DNA of 23,428 bases from Saccoglossus kowalevskii (taxonomy: Eukaryota > Hemichordata > Enteropneusta > Harrimaniidae), in the NCBI RefSeq assembly GCF_000003605.2, contig NW_003123418.1, forward strand, positions 194,152 through 217,579. Reading direction: 5' to 3'. Both the position numbers and the translations under genes were made by a program. Below, piece by piece: positions 9,466-20,826 of this stretch. The notes under the pieces were generated by a model. That model saw nothing but the letters and a program-made list of their open reading frames with translations. It was not told the origin of the DNA and did no database searches. How positions within the stretch are numbered: the stretch's first letter is position 1; the number at the start of each line of letters is the position of its first letter.

Positions 9466-9720
9466 ATTTAGAGTGGAGTAGATGGGGGTGGGATGTGATT
9501 TTTTGTTGATATGGTTGGGTTATGGCATGGTGATACTTTAAGTAGAATACAATACGTATAATACAATGATAGTGCCACTAGAATAATACTTACATCAGAG
9601 TAAAGTAATGATTCAAATAGAGTAATAATCCCACTGGAATTGAGTTATACTCTCACAAAAATGGAGTAATATTACCAGTAGAGTGGGGTAATAATTCTAA
9701 TAGTCCATTGAAATTGTGGG
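9466..9720. repeat. Degenerate minisatellite, block 2
   Basis: Copies of the same GTAATA-type unit as block 1 (GAGTAATAATCCCACT, GAGTAATATTACCAGTAGAG). It matches the left part of block 1: about 9525-9640 aligns with 3165-3290. It ends abruptly near 9720, where unrelated sequence begins. Confidence 0.7.
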
Positions 9721-11755
9721 CAACAGTTATGGTGGACGTAGGGAGTATTGAGGGCCAGAGCTCCGCTCTTGAAACAAGATTTAGTTGAATGCCACAATTG
9801 CCTGTCCGATTATTTTTAGAACGTATCGAGTTTCTGTATTTGGTGAATATTTGAGAACAATGTTGTAATCAATTGACCACAAACAATAAGAATGTCGTTT
9901 GTATACTTAATGTTTTTTTTATACTTATGTGATTTACGTTAAAATGGAATGTTTTCATTTAAGAATTGTTTTTTTTTTAGTTTACTCCGAATAAAAGACA
10001 CTTCACTGACTTTCCATGTATGGTCGTATGATTTCATATCAATTACAAATAATTTTAAGAATATTTAGAACTTTTAATGGATTATTGATGGAGTACTGTA
10101 ATTTTACACTCGCACAGTAGTACCCGTCATCGCATAGTGTATATATTATTATCTGACACAGGAAGATCATTTATTTATCTTGATGCAGTTATTACATCCC
10201 AGTGACTACATCTATCAAGGCCAGTAATCCAGGAGAATGAGATTTAAAAACGGCCACAATTTAAAGGTAATTTTTTTCTTTGGGTTTTGGAGACAAAATA
10301 CAAACCGGAGACAACAGTTCGGTTACTTGAATCCAAACCAAAATGGTGGCATGATATAAAAGCCTGTGTTAATATTAATATCAAGACGGTCACCGTAAAA
10401 CATATTTATCAAGAAGTTTCTTAGGGCAGCAGTTTAGATTTGAACTTTCTCAGATATATTATACAAGTCTGCAGCTATCTCGGCGATACAGTTTGTCGAT
10501 CATCCACAGCACATTCACTTTCACAGTGAAATTGTACGTCCAAGGCCTGGTACACTACATCATCCAGAATCCATCCATATTGTAATATAGGCTTATAAAT
10601 ATTTAAATACTGATTTTTGGCTCGTCCCTATTGCAGTCCTTCGATGGCGAAAAGTTTTCTTTCAGCATTTACTAAGAAAGTACTCTTTCTTTGTCCGATA
10701 TAGTACCCGCTTCCTAGTATCTTTGTTTTCAACAAAGCCCAATTACTAAGAAAGTACTACTTCCCTTTTTTTGTCACAAACAGTTTACTAGTTTTCTTTC
10801 AATAATACATGTTTACTAGGAGAAGACATGTAGTTCACTATGTGTGTACAGGACGATGTTACAAATCATTAGCCCATTAACCTTCTATACGTAAAGTGTT
10901 GCATAACACACGTACCCTGAGATAACACGCAGCCCGCGATGAAGCTACAGAAAAACACACTCACAACTCACCACATTCGCAGTATTATGGCCCACACATT
11001 TCATCTAAAAGCCATCTAAACATAGCTCTTCGAGTCATTAAAATTATTTATGAAATCTAAGTGAGCTGTTATTATATATAAATCATAACTCACTGCATAA
11101 AGTTGTTGCCAAGTTCGTGAATATACGTCTCGACGTCCAGTATCGTAAATATTTTCAAGAATACTCGGGAAATGATACATTCAGATCATTCACCATCACA
11201 TTTTAAGGAGTTGAATCTAAGCAAAATCATCTACGGTCAACAACGAATCTTCAAAATGAATGAATGTTAAACAAGAACAATAATTCACTTCACTGGTTAT
11301 TAGAGGCGCCAGTGAAAGCACAATTTGGGATATATAACGACCAATCGGTGATAATAGTAGCCAGGGGTGGGGAGATGCATTTAAAATACAGCTTTATACA
11401 GAAAGTTTTAAGAGTATTTTTTTAAGCATGTTTAATATTTGTTCTTTAATATTGCATCTGGATAAAAACAGAAGATGGTTTAATGATCGAAGTCATATAC
11501 AGACTAACCTAAAAATACAGGTACACTATATTTAAAAAATAACTCGTGTTTTCAGTTTTTCATCGAAAGAATACTGCTATATATACTTAATGCTATTTTC
11601 AAGATGCAATCTCACATTAAATTATTTGATGCTTAGAAATCGCAAAGTTGTCTACAAAGGATCGAGTGTTATTTCAACCAGTTCAATTTGACTTTGGCTA
11701 CTTATGATTATGAAACACCCTCTATAATATTTAAAAAAAAATAAAAGTTGAACCT
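9721..11755. other. About 2-kb segment splitting the minisatellite; no gene seen
   Basis: This stretch has no counterpart in the gene 1-2 spacer, where the array is continuous. I see no long ORF, terminal inverted repeat or target-site duplication. A short direct repeat (TTACTAAGAAAGTACT) occurs at 10669-10684 and 10743-10758. It is either an insertion in this copy or a deletion from the other. Confidence 0.5.
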
Positions 11756-12486
11756 GAGCAAAGCAAGACTCCCAGAAATGTAGTATTCTAGTTAAACTAC
11801 ATGTGGAGTAACGTAATACTACCAGTAATATGAAGTAATACTACCAATAGAGTAGAGTGAAGTAATTATTGCATTGGAGCAATACTTCGATTGGAGTTGA
11901 CTGGTGCTTCCGAGTTGAGCAATACTTCCAGTAGCAATCCTCGAAGTAGAACAGCATGAAGAGATATCAAGCAAAGTACTAGTAATACTCCCAGTAGTTA
12001 AAACAAAGTAATACTTCTAGAAAATTAAATTAATACTTCTAATGAAGTAATAAAACTCGAGGCAGTTTAGAGTGGAGTAATATTTAAAACAAATGAAAGT
12101 AATAAAAGTAAAACAATACTTCCATTAAAGAGAAATGATACTTCAAGCAAAGTAATTCTCCCGAAAAATTAAGTAATACTGTGTATAGTAGAGTAATACT
12201 ACCAGTTTTATGGAGTGATGTAATGATTATATTAGAATAATACGATTGGAGTTGACTGGTACTTCAAGCAGAGTAATAGAGTAATTGGAGCAACACTTAT
12301 AGTGTTATAGTAATCGTCCAAGTAAAACAGGTATGAAGAGATCTCAAGCAAAGTAATACTCCCAGTAGTGTTGAGGAATACATCTAGTAGACAGAAGTAA
12401 TACTTATAATGATGTGTTGGGAGTAATACACCCGTCAGATTCGAGTAACAATCCAAGTTGTGTCAAGTGATACCTCCAGTAGAGTA
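11756..12486. repeat. Degenerate minisatellite, block 3
   Basis: The longest block, over 700 bp of GTAATACTnCCAGTA-type units. About 11870-12010 aligns with 3340-3490 of block 1, and 12230-12480 repeats the same higher-order series (GATTGGAGTTGACTGGTAC, then GAAGAGATCTCAAGCAAAGTA). This suggests internal duplication of a ~350-bp multi-unit segment. Confidence 0.75.
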
Positions 12487-12834
12487 ATTGTGGTTAAGTA
12501 ATTAATATTGAGATATTAAAACGAATATGTATGATTCATTGAAATTGTTATCTTGCACTCATTACAAATATTTATTGAATAAAAAGTATATTTAGTTGAA
12601 GAAATTTGGTTGTATTTGTCATTTCTATTTACCGTTGAGTAAATGGTGTAATTTGTATATTTTCTTTTGTTATCAGCGTATGCGCCATATTATTATCATG
12701 TTTTCTTAAAATGATTTTCATGTTTCAGTCACGGTATTTTGTGTCCGTATCAAACACGTCATGGCGACCATGACCTTTTTAAATACTTGGTTTAATCTTT
12801 CCGTACGGCGTATTTAACAAATAAATAAGTATGT

Positions 12835-12850
12835 TGACCTAGGTTGAACT
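12835..12850 (-). promoter_or_regulatory. DR4-like element upstream of gene 3
   Basis: On the minus strand: AGTTCA ACCT AGGTCA. This is the aligned counterpart of the perfect DR4 at 4561-4576, with one substitution in a half-site and the spacing kept. An E-box at 12909-12914 follows as in the gene 2 copy. Confidence 0.35.
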
Positions 12851-13040
12851 TTTAATGTGTAACATATTATAAACACCAAACTCCAATGATTATATCTTAT
12901 ATCAATATCACGTGTCAACACGTAAATGTTCCGTGTCTTGTCCTCATGCACGTAGTAATGTTTATGTTATATTGCTGATTCCTGATTTAAAAAATGCGGT
13001 TTTTTTGGTATTAAAATTATCCAGACACAGTCATTAAAGA

Positions 13041-13313
13041 TGTTGTTGTTCATATTAGTATGATGTAGATAAAATAAAATGTTTGAATATATCTGTAAGT
13101 AGCTGAAACGACCGATTTTATTCAAATGTATAGACAAATAAAATATTAACTACATTCCATGTGTGTGATAAATATGAAACATATAACGACCAATAACCGC
13201 CTACATTATAACGGAGACATCACTTAAGTCCACCGAACTAAGATCAAAGTCTGCATCTGATATCAACTAGACACCCTAGCTCAGCAAATATTTCCACAAC
13301 ACCTGTACAATGT
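13041..13313. promoter_or_regulatory. Near-identical upstream block (gene 3 copy)
   Basis: Aligns with 4875-5148 at about 96% by eye. One difference changes AAGGTCAAAG (gene 2) to AAGATCAAAG (gene 3), that is, a nuclear-receptor half-site to a TCF/LEF-like site. Whether either is used is unknown. Confidence 0.5.
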
Positions 13314-13424
13314 TACGAAATTATATACTACAATATTAGTATGTATGGTTTGATAGTTTATTGTATTTAATTTAATTTTTCTACTTATTAAAAAAAATAA
13401 TTTCTAGTGGATGGAACTTGTCTT

Positions 13425-13684
13425 TCATAGGTTTATGAAGAGTCTGTGCATCTCAGCGGGAATAAAGTAGTCCTTACCCTGTAGGTTTTCGAAGAGTTAG
13501 GGACTCAACTGTAGTTGGATTCGTGAAGTTTTTCGTTACCAAGTAGCGTTCGCGATGATTTTATAGTGTGCCACCTGCCTCACACCGAGGTTCATTGCAG
13601 TTATCTATCAAGAATTGGCATGAAATGTCGGCCATTTTGAACACCGACTTTTGCTAAAGTTATTCTCAAGTTACTGGTATCCAG
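13425..13684 (+). promoter_or_regulatory. Putative non-coding first exon of gene 3 with two upstream ORFs
   Basis: Aligned with 5259-5519 of gene 2 and ending at the same donor position (ATCCAG/gtaaga). Contains upstream ORFs at 13435-13470 and 13625-13657 matching the gene 2 pair in length and most residues. A third gene 2 upstream ATG (5357) is GTG here. The TATA position is a degenerate A-rich run (near 13390-13400). Candidate acceptors before the ATG follow AG at 15051-15052 or 15130-15131. Confidence 0.4.
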
Positions 13685-13949
13685 GTAAGATATTATTGCA
13701 TGTCATGTCATCAGGTGTACACGACTTGAATATAAATATCCGAGAATCTGAAAAAAGGTATTCGAAGGGAGTGTTAGAATATACCAGCCATGCGTAACGG
13801 ACCTGAACACACGTTTCCAGTAGGTGTTTAAACACATGCATTCAGGACTTGTAAACTGACCTCAGCTTCCCGCCTAAACTAACAACGAATTATGCTGATA
13901 CATCTAACTCACATAAAATATTGTGAATATTGTATAATGTTTATCAATT

Positions 13950-14335
13950 TTAATTTACTGCCATCATAAACGATATTGTGCCAGTGTGCCAAATATTTGC
14001 CTCATTTTCATCCCAGTGTAATTAATAGTAGGGCGTAGTGGTACTGAAACCTCTTTCAATGGCTGCTTTAAAACATACTGTTGATATATTCGAGAGTCGC
14101 GACTCTGGGGCACGCGCATATCAACGCAGAATACTGTAAAATGACTAGTTTTCACTGGGTTTAAATTTCACTGATTTACCATTTCAGGCATATTCACTGG
14201 GTTTTAAATTCACGGTTTCGTCATTTAGATAATGTGTTCTATGGTAAATTTTACTTATTCACTGTGTTTTAATTTAGCGCATTTTCCAGTCAGCGAAATA
14301 AGCTAAATTAAAACCCAGTGAATAATTACCCCCTT
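13950..14335. mobile_element. Hairpin-bearing insertion in the gene 3 5' intron
   Basis: The alignment with the gene 2 intron breaks near 13950 and resumes near 14340, so about 390 bp are extra here. The segment has three direct copies of TTCACTGKGTTTTAAATT-like sequence (from 14151, 14193, 14257) and one inverted copy. The arms 14255-14278 and 14302-14325 pair at 23 of 24 positions. A perfect palindrome AGAGTCGCGACTCT lies at 14093-14106. It is probably a non-autonomous element; its family and exact ends are not known. Confidence 0.5.
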
Positions 14336-14867
14336 TACAGTATATAGTATTGCTGTTACATTGTCTAATGTGTGTGATTAGTCGTGTGTTGGTCATACAT
14401 ATTCAACGTGTGCAATGCCATAAGCAGTTTTGTGGAATATCGTAATTTTGTGTTCACGACTTTTGTGAATCTACAAAAACGGGCAATCAAACAATTTCTC
14501 AATATATAATAACCACATTGGTTTGCTAGGAAATTGCAGTTCTGGTAAAAAAAAGACAATCCATTTTGAAATAACTTTGTTGTAATTCCAATATACTCAA
14601 ACCAGCCAAATTGCGATTTTTTTTCAACTGATCTAGAGTGTTTTAAAAAAAACAATATTTTACATTAAAAACAAAAAATATTATGACTGTTGTTTTAGCA
14701 ATGTAAACGGATATTATTTGTTTGTTAAGCATGTATTTGTAGAAATCTGTAACAGTAACTATTGCATTAGTAAACAGTTATCGAGGTGTGAATGTAAACA
14801 AAATTATGACGATGCGCTAATCTGAATTATGTCCACTGTATCACCCTGTTAGATATCAGTTAATCAA

Positions 14868-14875
14868 TGACGTCA
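14868..14875. promoter_or_regulatory. CRE palindrome TGACGTCA upstream of gene 3
   Basis: Same core and flank (AATCAATGACGTCACC) as at 6234-6241, about 343 bp before the gene 3 start codon, nearly the same distance as in gene 2. Confidence 0.45.
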
Positions 14876-15217
14876 CCGTAAACAGACTCATCAATTCTTT
14901 ACTAAAATTCATGTTGCTATCGAGCATCGTACAAAAATATCTCACACCGACGTGTTTTATATCATCATCTTTTGACAGGAATCACACTAACATGTAGTGA
15001 ATTATACTGTTATTACTATGCCTTGTTTATTTGGTGTAGAGGTAATTTGCAGTACAACGCAGTTATTCGTCAAGTGAGAAAGGTCAAACTTTAACGTTAT
15101 AATCACTAATTGTCTGTCTCCGTGTACCTAGGTGGGCCTCGAGATTAGGTCCTTCTGCTGAAGGCACACTGCTGTCTGTAATTGGAATTATATATCTTGC
15201 TGTGATTCTCTATAAGA

Positions 15218-18200
15218 ATGCCGAAACCTATTGAACTCGTACAGAAGTTTATTTGTAAGATAGCCTATGGGTTAGGATTATGCCATGTTATATTGGCTAT
15301 TTGTACCATCGCCGTCGGCGTGGCAATTATTGCCTTGAAGTGTTTTGGTTGGATGGCGGGAGTTGGAATATGGGTTGGAATTATAGTAAGTATGTCGAAA
15401 AATACGCCATTCATGCAATAAATCAACATGTATTGTCATTATGTGATCTGTGTATACACTTGTACATTGTAAATACGCATGTTTATGATTTAAAAGTGTT
15501 GTAAGTGGAGGTGATTATTACTCATGTTATGCTTAGTAGAGAAAAACATCTACAATGTCTAGTTTATTTTTTTATTCACTCTGCATAATTGTCACACCTG
15601 TTAATTGTTGTTAGTGACATTAAAAAGTATACCCTGACCTATGACCATTAATAGAAGGCGTGCTTCTTCTCCAATTTCAGTTTCTGGTTACTGGGATCAT
15701 AGGAATGGCAATAAAGTGGTCCAGTGAACCCATAGGTTTGGTAAGAATATCTGAAATTGTTTTCTGTCAACAATTAGAGGGTTCCGATTAATATGTATTC
15801 ATGGTTCATGTATGGGATTAAACTTGAAAGTTTTCATTACATTTTTATTTGTCTTACTTTAAATTTGGAAAAAGAAATATTTTAATAGCGAGTATATTAC
15901 TGGTAGTGCCGGTCAAAGTGCATGTAGAAGTTGTATATTAAACCTTGGGCTTATCGCGACCAGGTACACTATTTGCGACACGTAAATAAGTTGAGGCTGA
16001 ATTATATGAACCATGTAACAAATAGTAACATGTAAACCACCATGCACCAGAAATAAACTCTTATTAACACTACCATCCAATATTAACGGGGTGTATCACT
16101 TACTGTTAAAAAAAAGTTCATCAAGTCTGTTTATTTGTTTTCATGTTTGTACATGCAAATATATGTTCCGTTCGCCAATTGCGGGTCATCGTTTGCTTAT
16201 TTTTGATCACCGTTCGTCTATTTTCGGTAGCCGATCGCCTATTTTCGGTCGCCGATCGCCCATTTCCTCCCGCCAATGCACATCGTTTCTAAGTACATCT
16301 GATCAAATAACTACACAATAGCGTCCAGGAAGTTCTTCTCTGATCGGTCGACATATTCACCTGCAGCATGAGTTCTGAAGGTGGCTAATCCAATGAGAAC
16401 TAAGCGCGATTTTGTCAGTTGTAGTTAGAGGTGATGAAAATCGGCGACCGGAAGTAAGCGAAAAAAGCCTTTTTCATATCGGGCTGTGGCGTTATACAAC
16501 TGGTAATAATGTACGTTGTATTTCCATAATTTGCACAAAGTAGCAATTCATCGCCGTTAAAAAGATGTTGCAATATAATGTTTGTTATATCATTACAGTC
16601 ACAAGCGTTGCTAGCCATGAGTATAGTATCCTTCGTGATGGCGCTGTTTCTCGCTGCTTACGGTTGGTATGCCTCCACACAAGAATACTTCTCAATGTTC
16701 TGTAATGAAGAATATCTGGAAGCAGAAAACAAGGACAACATGGATTATGAGTGCATCCATGAGGTCAGTTTGTGTTCGTTTCATTTACCTCTTTGAATTT
16801 GTCCACTTACAATGGTCAGTTGACGGGCCTTCTGAATTTACTCGGATGGTTATAATACTAGATGTACGTATGATTGAAGTGGGCTCTAAAGCTCCTAGCC
16901 GGCTGGTTATGAATGATCATTTTACATACATATAAATGAAGCTTCGACTGATATGCTCTCAATCCACGATGTTATGTTTTTTCAGTCTTCCAGGATGGCC
17001 GTTGACATTTCCTTGGTAGTAATTGGCTTGTTAGAAATGGAGGTGTGTATATTGTCTGGTGCACTCGCCTACATCATTCTTAAATCGCCGTCCATTGGTC
17101 CATTCAGCTCAGTAACAGGGTATGTATGTAATATTTCAATATTTCGTGTTAACTATGAGTAAAATGTTGAGGTACGCATATCACAGTCTTCCCACGTTTA
17201 GTGAAATAGTCAGCTCATAACAATGAGCCCATGTTTTGAATAACAGGTACGTACTTTAATACGATTAAATTTGTGAATGTCGCTTTATTTTGACGGAGTT
17301 CTTATGCACCTAGTTAATCATGGTACTTTTCAGTACTATTAATACTTAAAGGGCGGCAGTCGTTGTGCCGCGTCCTGTTCGATATGGGACTCATAGCGAC
17401 GTACACAACGCGTGTAAAATACATTGTTTATTTACATGAAATTCGAACACGCGCTGCGCGTGCGACAGACATTTGCGTCTACCCATAAGCCTTTGCTTTT
17501 TAGCGTACATTGTTATCTTCGTTTAGGACTCAATTCCAGCGCGTGCGCAGCCTTGATACATGAGTATATTATGAACACTGCTCACAGAAACTATAAACAC
17601 TCATTAGAGATGCACTACAGCAACAGTTTTACTGCATTGTATACATTTTTACATGCAGTGCACTAATAATATATATTACCAGTGGTTTGTCTAGATAATA
17701 TTATTATTGTATTATTAATATCAAGTTTAATAACCTACGTATATGCATACTTTTATTGTGTTTACTAGTAAGAACGGACGTTGTAGTGTGCCAACAAACA
17801 AAACAAAACATGAGTGGATTGCTTATGAAAAATCTGTGTTATTTATTAACATAAACCGAATTTTTTTTATTTTAGATTACCCTTCGGCGAAGGGAAAACA
17901 TTCAATTTCCCAGAGAGGAAATCAACTACTGAGCCACAATACACGGACAGTGAGGACGATGAGGATGCAGTGATGACAACTGGGGAAACTAAGTATTCAG
18001 AAGACCCGCCACAGAATTTGGAGTCCCAATATGATCCGGACCCTATGTATTCAACGGCCGATGAGATAGAGAAGGAGGAAGCTATCGCCTTGACTACGTT
18101 CCCCGAACGATCAGCGTCTCATTCATCGCGTGAAGGGGGTCCTCCGGCGGAGTATGCGACGGTGAACAAGACACAGTCACCGTTATACCATGAACCACCG

Positions 18201-18715
18201 ATCACTACAACAACAGTGGGAACAGCAAATGCACCGGTTCCACAGCAGGCAAAGTACGCTGGCGATGAAGATGAAGAAGATGGTGATGAATTTGCTGAAC
18301 CTTTACTACCCCAAGGAGGACATCAACGAAAGGGCACACGTAAGTACAGCCCCCGGAAAGCCACTTTCCAGTGTAACTGCATAGTCACAAGACTGTGGAC
18401 GTCTTTCAAGTGTAATCGAAATACGTGACATATATGCATAATTTACGTCATTAATGCCAACAATTATGTATAGTTTAACCCCATGCTACCAGGTGACCTG
18501 ACTCTCTAACAACTTTCATTTATTCCACAGTTCCCCCTCTGAGGCCTACAATGGAAGTGGTACGTCAATCACTCCTACTGAAAGCAGACTCTAGCTCCGA
18601 CAACACACCATCGAGTTCTCCAACTAGCAGCACAGATAGTTCACGATCAGAGACCAAGAAACATGACCCGAGTTCTGGTTCTCTGAAACGTGCCAATAGT
18701 GAAACCACGGTTTGA
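15218..18715 (+). CDS. Gene 3: MS4A/CD20-like four-pass membrane protein with acidic tail and C-terminal PDZ ligand, 391 aa
   Basis: Coding exons are 15218-15385, 15681-15740, 16599-16763, 16986-17119, 17876-18339 and 18531-18715 (stop TGA 18713-18715). Phases 0, 0, 0, 2 match gene 2; the extra last intron is phase 1 (CACAC/gtaagt ... ccacag/TT). The first exon is 30/56 residues identical to gene 2. The TM3-TM4 loop is 7 residues longer, with cysteines 15 apart. TM4 has GLLEMEVCILSG. The tail (about 216 aa) is acidic (DSEDDEDA, GDEDEEDGDE), has 7 tyrosines including EYATV and YHEP, shares YSEDP with gene 1, then a Ser-rich last exon ending NSETTV, a class I PDZ-ligand form. If the last intron is retained, the frame runs on to a stop at 18428. 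Introns 2-4 (15741-16598, 16764-16985, 17120-17875) carry repeats listed separately. Confidence 0.85.
16169..16273. repeat. Five-unit 21-bp tandem repeat in gene 3 intron 2
   Basis: Five exact-length units start at 16169, 16190, 16211, 16232 and 16253, each beginning CGWTYG and most containing TATTTTCGGT. The gene 2 intron at the aligned place (about 7240-7290) has only the related CCGCCAATCGGTCGCATATT and CCGCCAGTG pieces, so the array expanded in gene 3. Flanking intron sequence is homologous between the genes. Confidence 0.75.
17351..17426 (-). repeat. Dispersed GC-richer element, copy 2, in gene 3 intron 4
   Basis: Its reverse complement aligns with 4343-4420. It sits in a GC-rich patch (about 17350-17560) with GCGCGTGCG twice (from 17455 and 17539). 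The patch appears absent from gene 2 intron 4; flanking pieces resemble about 8480-8500 and 8530-8590 there. Confidence 0.4.
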
Positions 18716-19890
18716 ACTGGAAACAATGAGCTTTCAGTCCATTATGTGTACTAACGAATGCGGAAAAAAACAAAAACAATTTAGTCTTTAAGTGGTAAAT
18801 GAAATTAGTATTTGAATAAACTAGGCCATACGTGTTTAATTGAAGATAATATTCTTGCATATTTTATAAATCTGGCGGCAATATTAACAATTGCATGGTA
18901 GGCATTTGTATTTCGATTTGAAATATACACAGTATCGAATTGCATTTGTTTGCCAATACAGTAACCGAAATCAATTTTATCCTAATTTAGAAACAGGAAT
19001 ATAGAAACACATTTTGTACGTGCATGTTTCAGAATTGTGTAGATCAATATTCATAACAATAATACGATAATTGGTTGTTGATATGATATGTACTTTTGAA
19101 ATATGTTGATTTGTTATCATTGAATTTGATAATACTGCCATTCAATTATGATGATGATCGATTATTTCTTTCTCAATTGATAAGATATATAAAAACCGTA
19201 GAATAGAAGAGCTTGAATACCTTATAACTAGATGTATTTGATTTACCCAACTCTGCAGACATTATGGAAACTGCAACGGGGTGTATTATATATAGTAGTT
19301 TTTGTTTTTATTTTTCGCTGAGAACGCTTTGTAAGCAAGCGATTCGCAATTTCAATATGTAGAAGGTCGGACTTAAAACAAATTTGACGACAAGCTTAAT
19401 CACAATGTCAGAAAAGTCATAACGAAGTATGAATATAAAAATGATGATGCTAAAAATAGTTTAGTGTTCACGTGACGTCAATAATCATACTCCTAACTGA
19501 TCTTAATATGTTAGATCCACTTCATTACATAAACTTTAGGGAAAAAAATATTTCTTTGCAATCCAGAAATTGAAGATTAATTTCTTTCAACGTGTACTAG
19601 TAATGTTTCAAGTTTTCTTATATACTATACGCATTTGACTTTTGACCCTACTGGGCACCTCAATGTATAATGTAATAAATACAAAACTCGCCAAGAATAT
19701 GCATTGGTACACAGTCCATGTGATTGGTGATAACAGGTGTATGTGAGAATATGACATTGATTTATTACAGTTAGGCATTGAAAATATATCTTGTAATGTT
19801 TTTTTTATCCTTTAAAATAAAGCAATGAATTTCTAGAAAACTCGCCTCCATTCGTTTGGTGACTTAGATTCTGGGGGGGGGGGTCAATAA
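18716..19890. other. Gene 3 3' UTR and AT-rich spacer; no further gene seen
   Basis: AATAAA at 18815-18820, 100 bp after the stop, is the likely poly(A) signal; a second AATAAA lies at 19816-19821. The minisatellite that follows genes 1 and 2 is absent, so the duplicated unit does not continue here. An 11-G run lies at 19873-19883. Confidence 0.5.
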
Positions 19891-19903
19891 TATAAACTTA
19901 TCA

Positions 19904-20154
19904 ACGGGTATGCGAGGCACCCAAGGGATGTGAACTACTATTATGTTTCGAAATGGGCAAAGGGCTCTTTTTGAAATTCTCAATGTTTTTTGACATTTTC
20001 AGGGATCAAAACAGTCGTATTTCTGTTGTGTTGACATAATGTGTCAAACAATAACTTCAAGGGATGTTTTTTTTTTTTAAATGTAAGTGAGTTTTGATAA
20101 ATTTGATCTCTCAGACCGTAATTTTCATCAAAAGTTGGTACCTCGCATACCCGT
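19904..20154. mobile_element. Small element bounded by 18-bp inverted repeats
   Basis: The left arm ACGGGTATGCGAGGCACC (19904-19921) and the right arm at 20137-20154 are reverse complements with 17 of 18 matches. The 251-bp span has no ORF of note. This fits a MITE-like non-autonomous DNA element, but I could not identify a clear target-site duplication. Confidence 0.45.
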
Positions 20155-20165
20155 ACATAAATAAT

Positions 20166-20230
20166 ACGAGTGGTCCGTAGAGTTGACGGTCGCGTCTTGA
20201 TGTGTTCGAGTCCGGGCCCCGTGATACTGT
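20166..20230 (+). repeat. tRNA-like SINE head (degenerate)
   Basis: TGGTCCGTAGAGTTGACGG (20171-20189) resembles a pol III A-box region. GTTCGAGTCC (20204-20213) matches the B-box consensus, about 33 bp downstream. No cloverleaf forms well, so a tRNA-derived SINE relic is likelier than a working tRNA gene. A poly(A) or repeat tail is not obvious. Confidence 0.4.
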
Positions 20231-20825
20231 ATTACGTGGCATATTCACATTTCAAGTACATACAAACTTACGTTCTTCTGTTGTAATTGTTAGGACAAAT
20301 TACTCGACCAATGCAATGAGAAATATATGATATATTGATAGATTCTAACATAGACCTTCGTCCATAATTGAAATCAATAATATATACATTAGTACTATGA
20401 CAGTCTTGGACTGGTCAATGAGGGTTCGAGAATTGTCATGGTTACGACGGTATACTCGTGTTATATAAAGATGCGCATCCATATACTATGGCATATAAGA
20501 TCAAATTTCTGACATATTACAAGTTGCGACGAGTTATCAATTGTATTCAAACGATGTCACTCGTAGACAACAATTATGTGTGAAAACTTCAATTTACATT
20601 CGTTGAGTCCTATAAAATCGTGTTCAAGTGCGGAATTGACCACTATGATCTTCAAGCGCTCATCAGTTGCACCATTCACAAAACATCTATACATACGGCC
20701 ATCTATTCACTCATTGCGCTCCCTTCGGATTTTTTTTCTGTTTTGATAGTGGATCGGAAAATCTAGTCAACGCCGGCACCTAGCATGAATTGCGGAAAAG
20801 CTCTTGGGTATCGACTCCGATAGTA
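20231..20825. other. Intergenic stretch with no feature seen
   Basis: AT-rich to mixed composition with stops in all frames and no repeat or motif I could support. Confidence 0.4.
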
Positions 20826-20826
20826 G

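Noticed and set aside
14365-14655. Minus-strand ORF of 96 codons in the gene 3 5' intron
   Set aside because: AT-rich chance ORF; the aligned gene 2 intron does not keep it.
1-18715. Tetraspanin or claudin identity for the four-pass proteins
   Set aside because: No CCG motif or four-to-eight-cysteine large loop (tetraspanin) and no W-GLW-C-C in the first loop (claudin).
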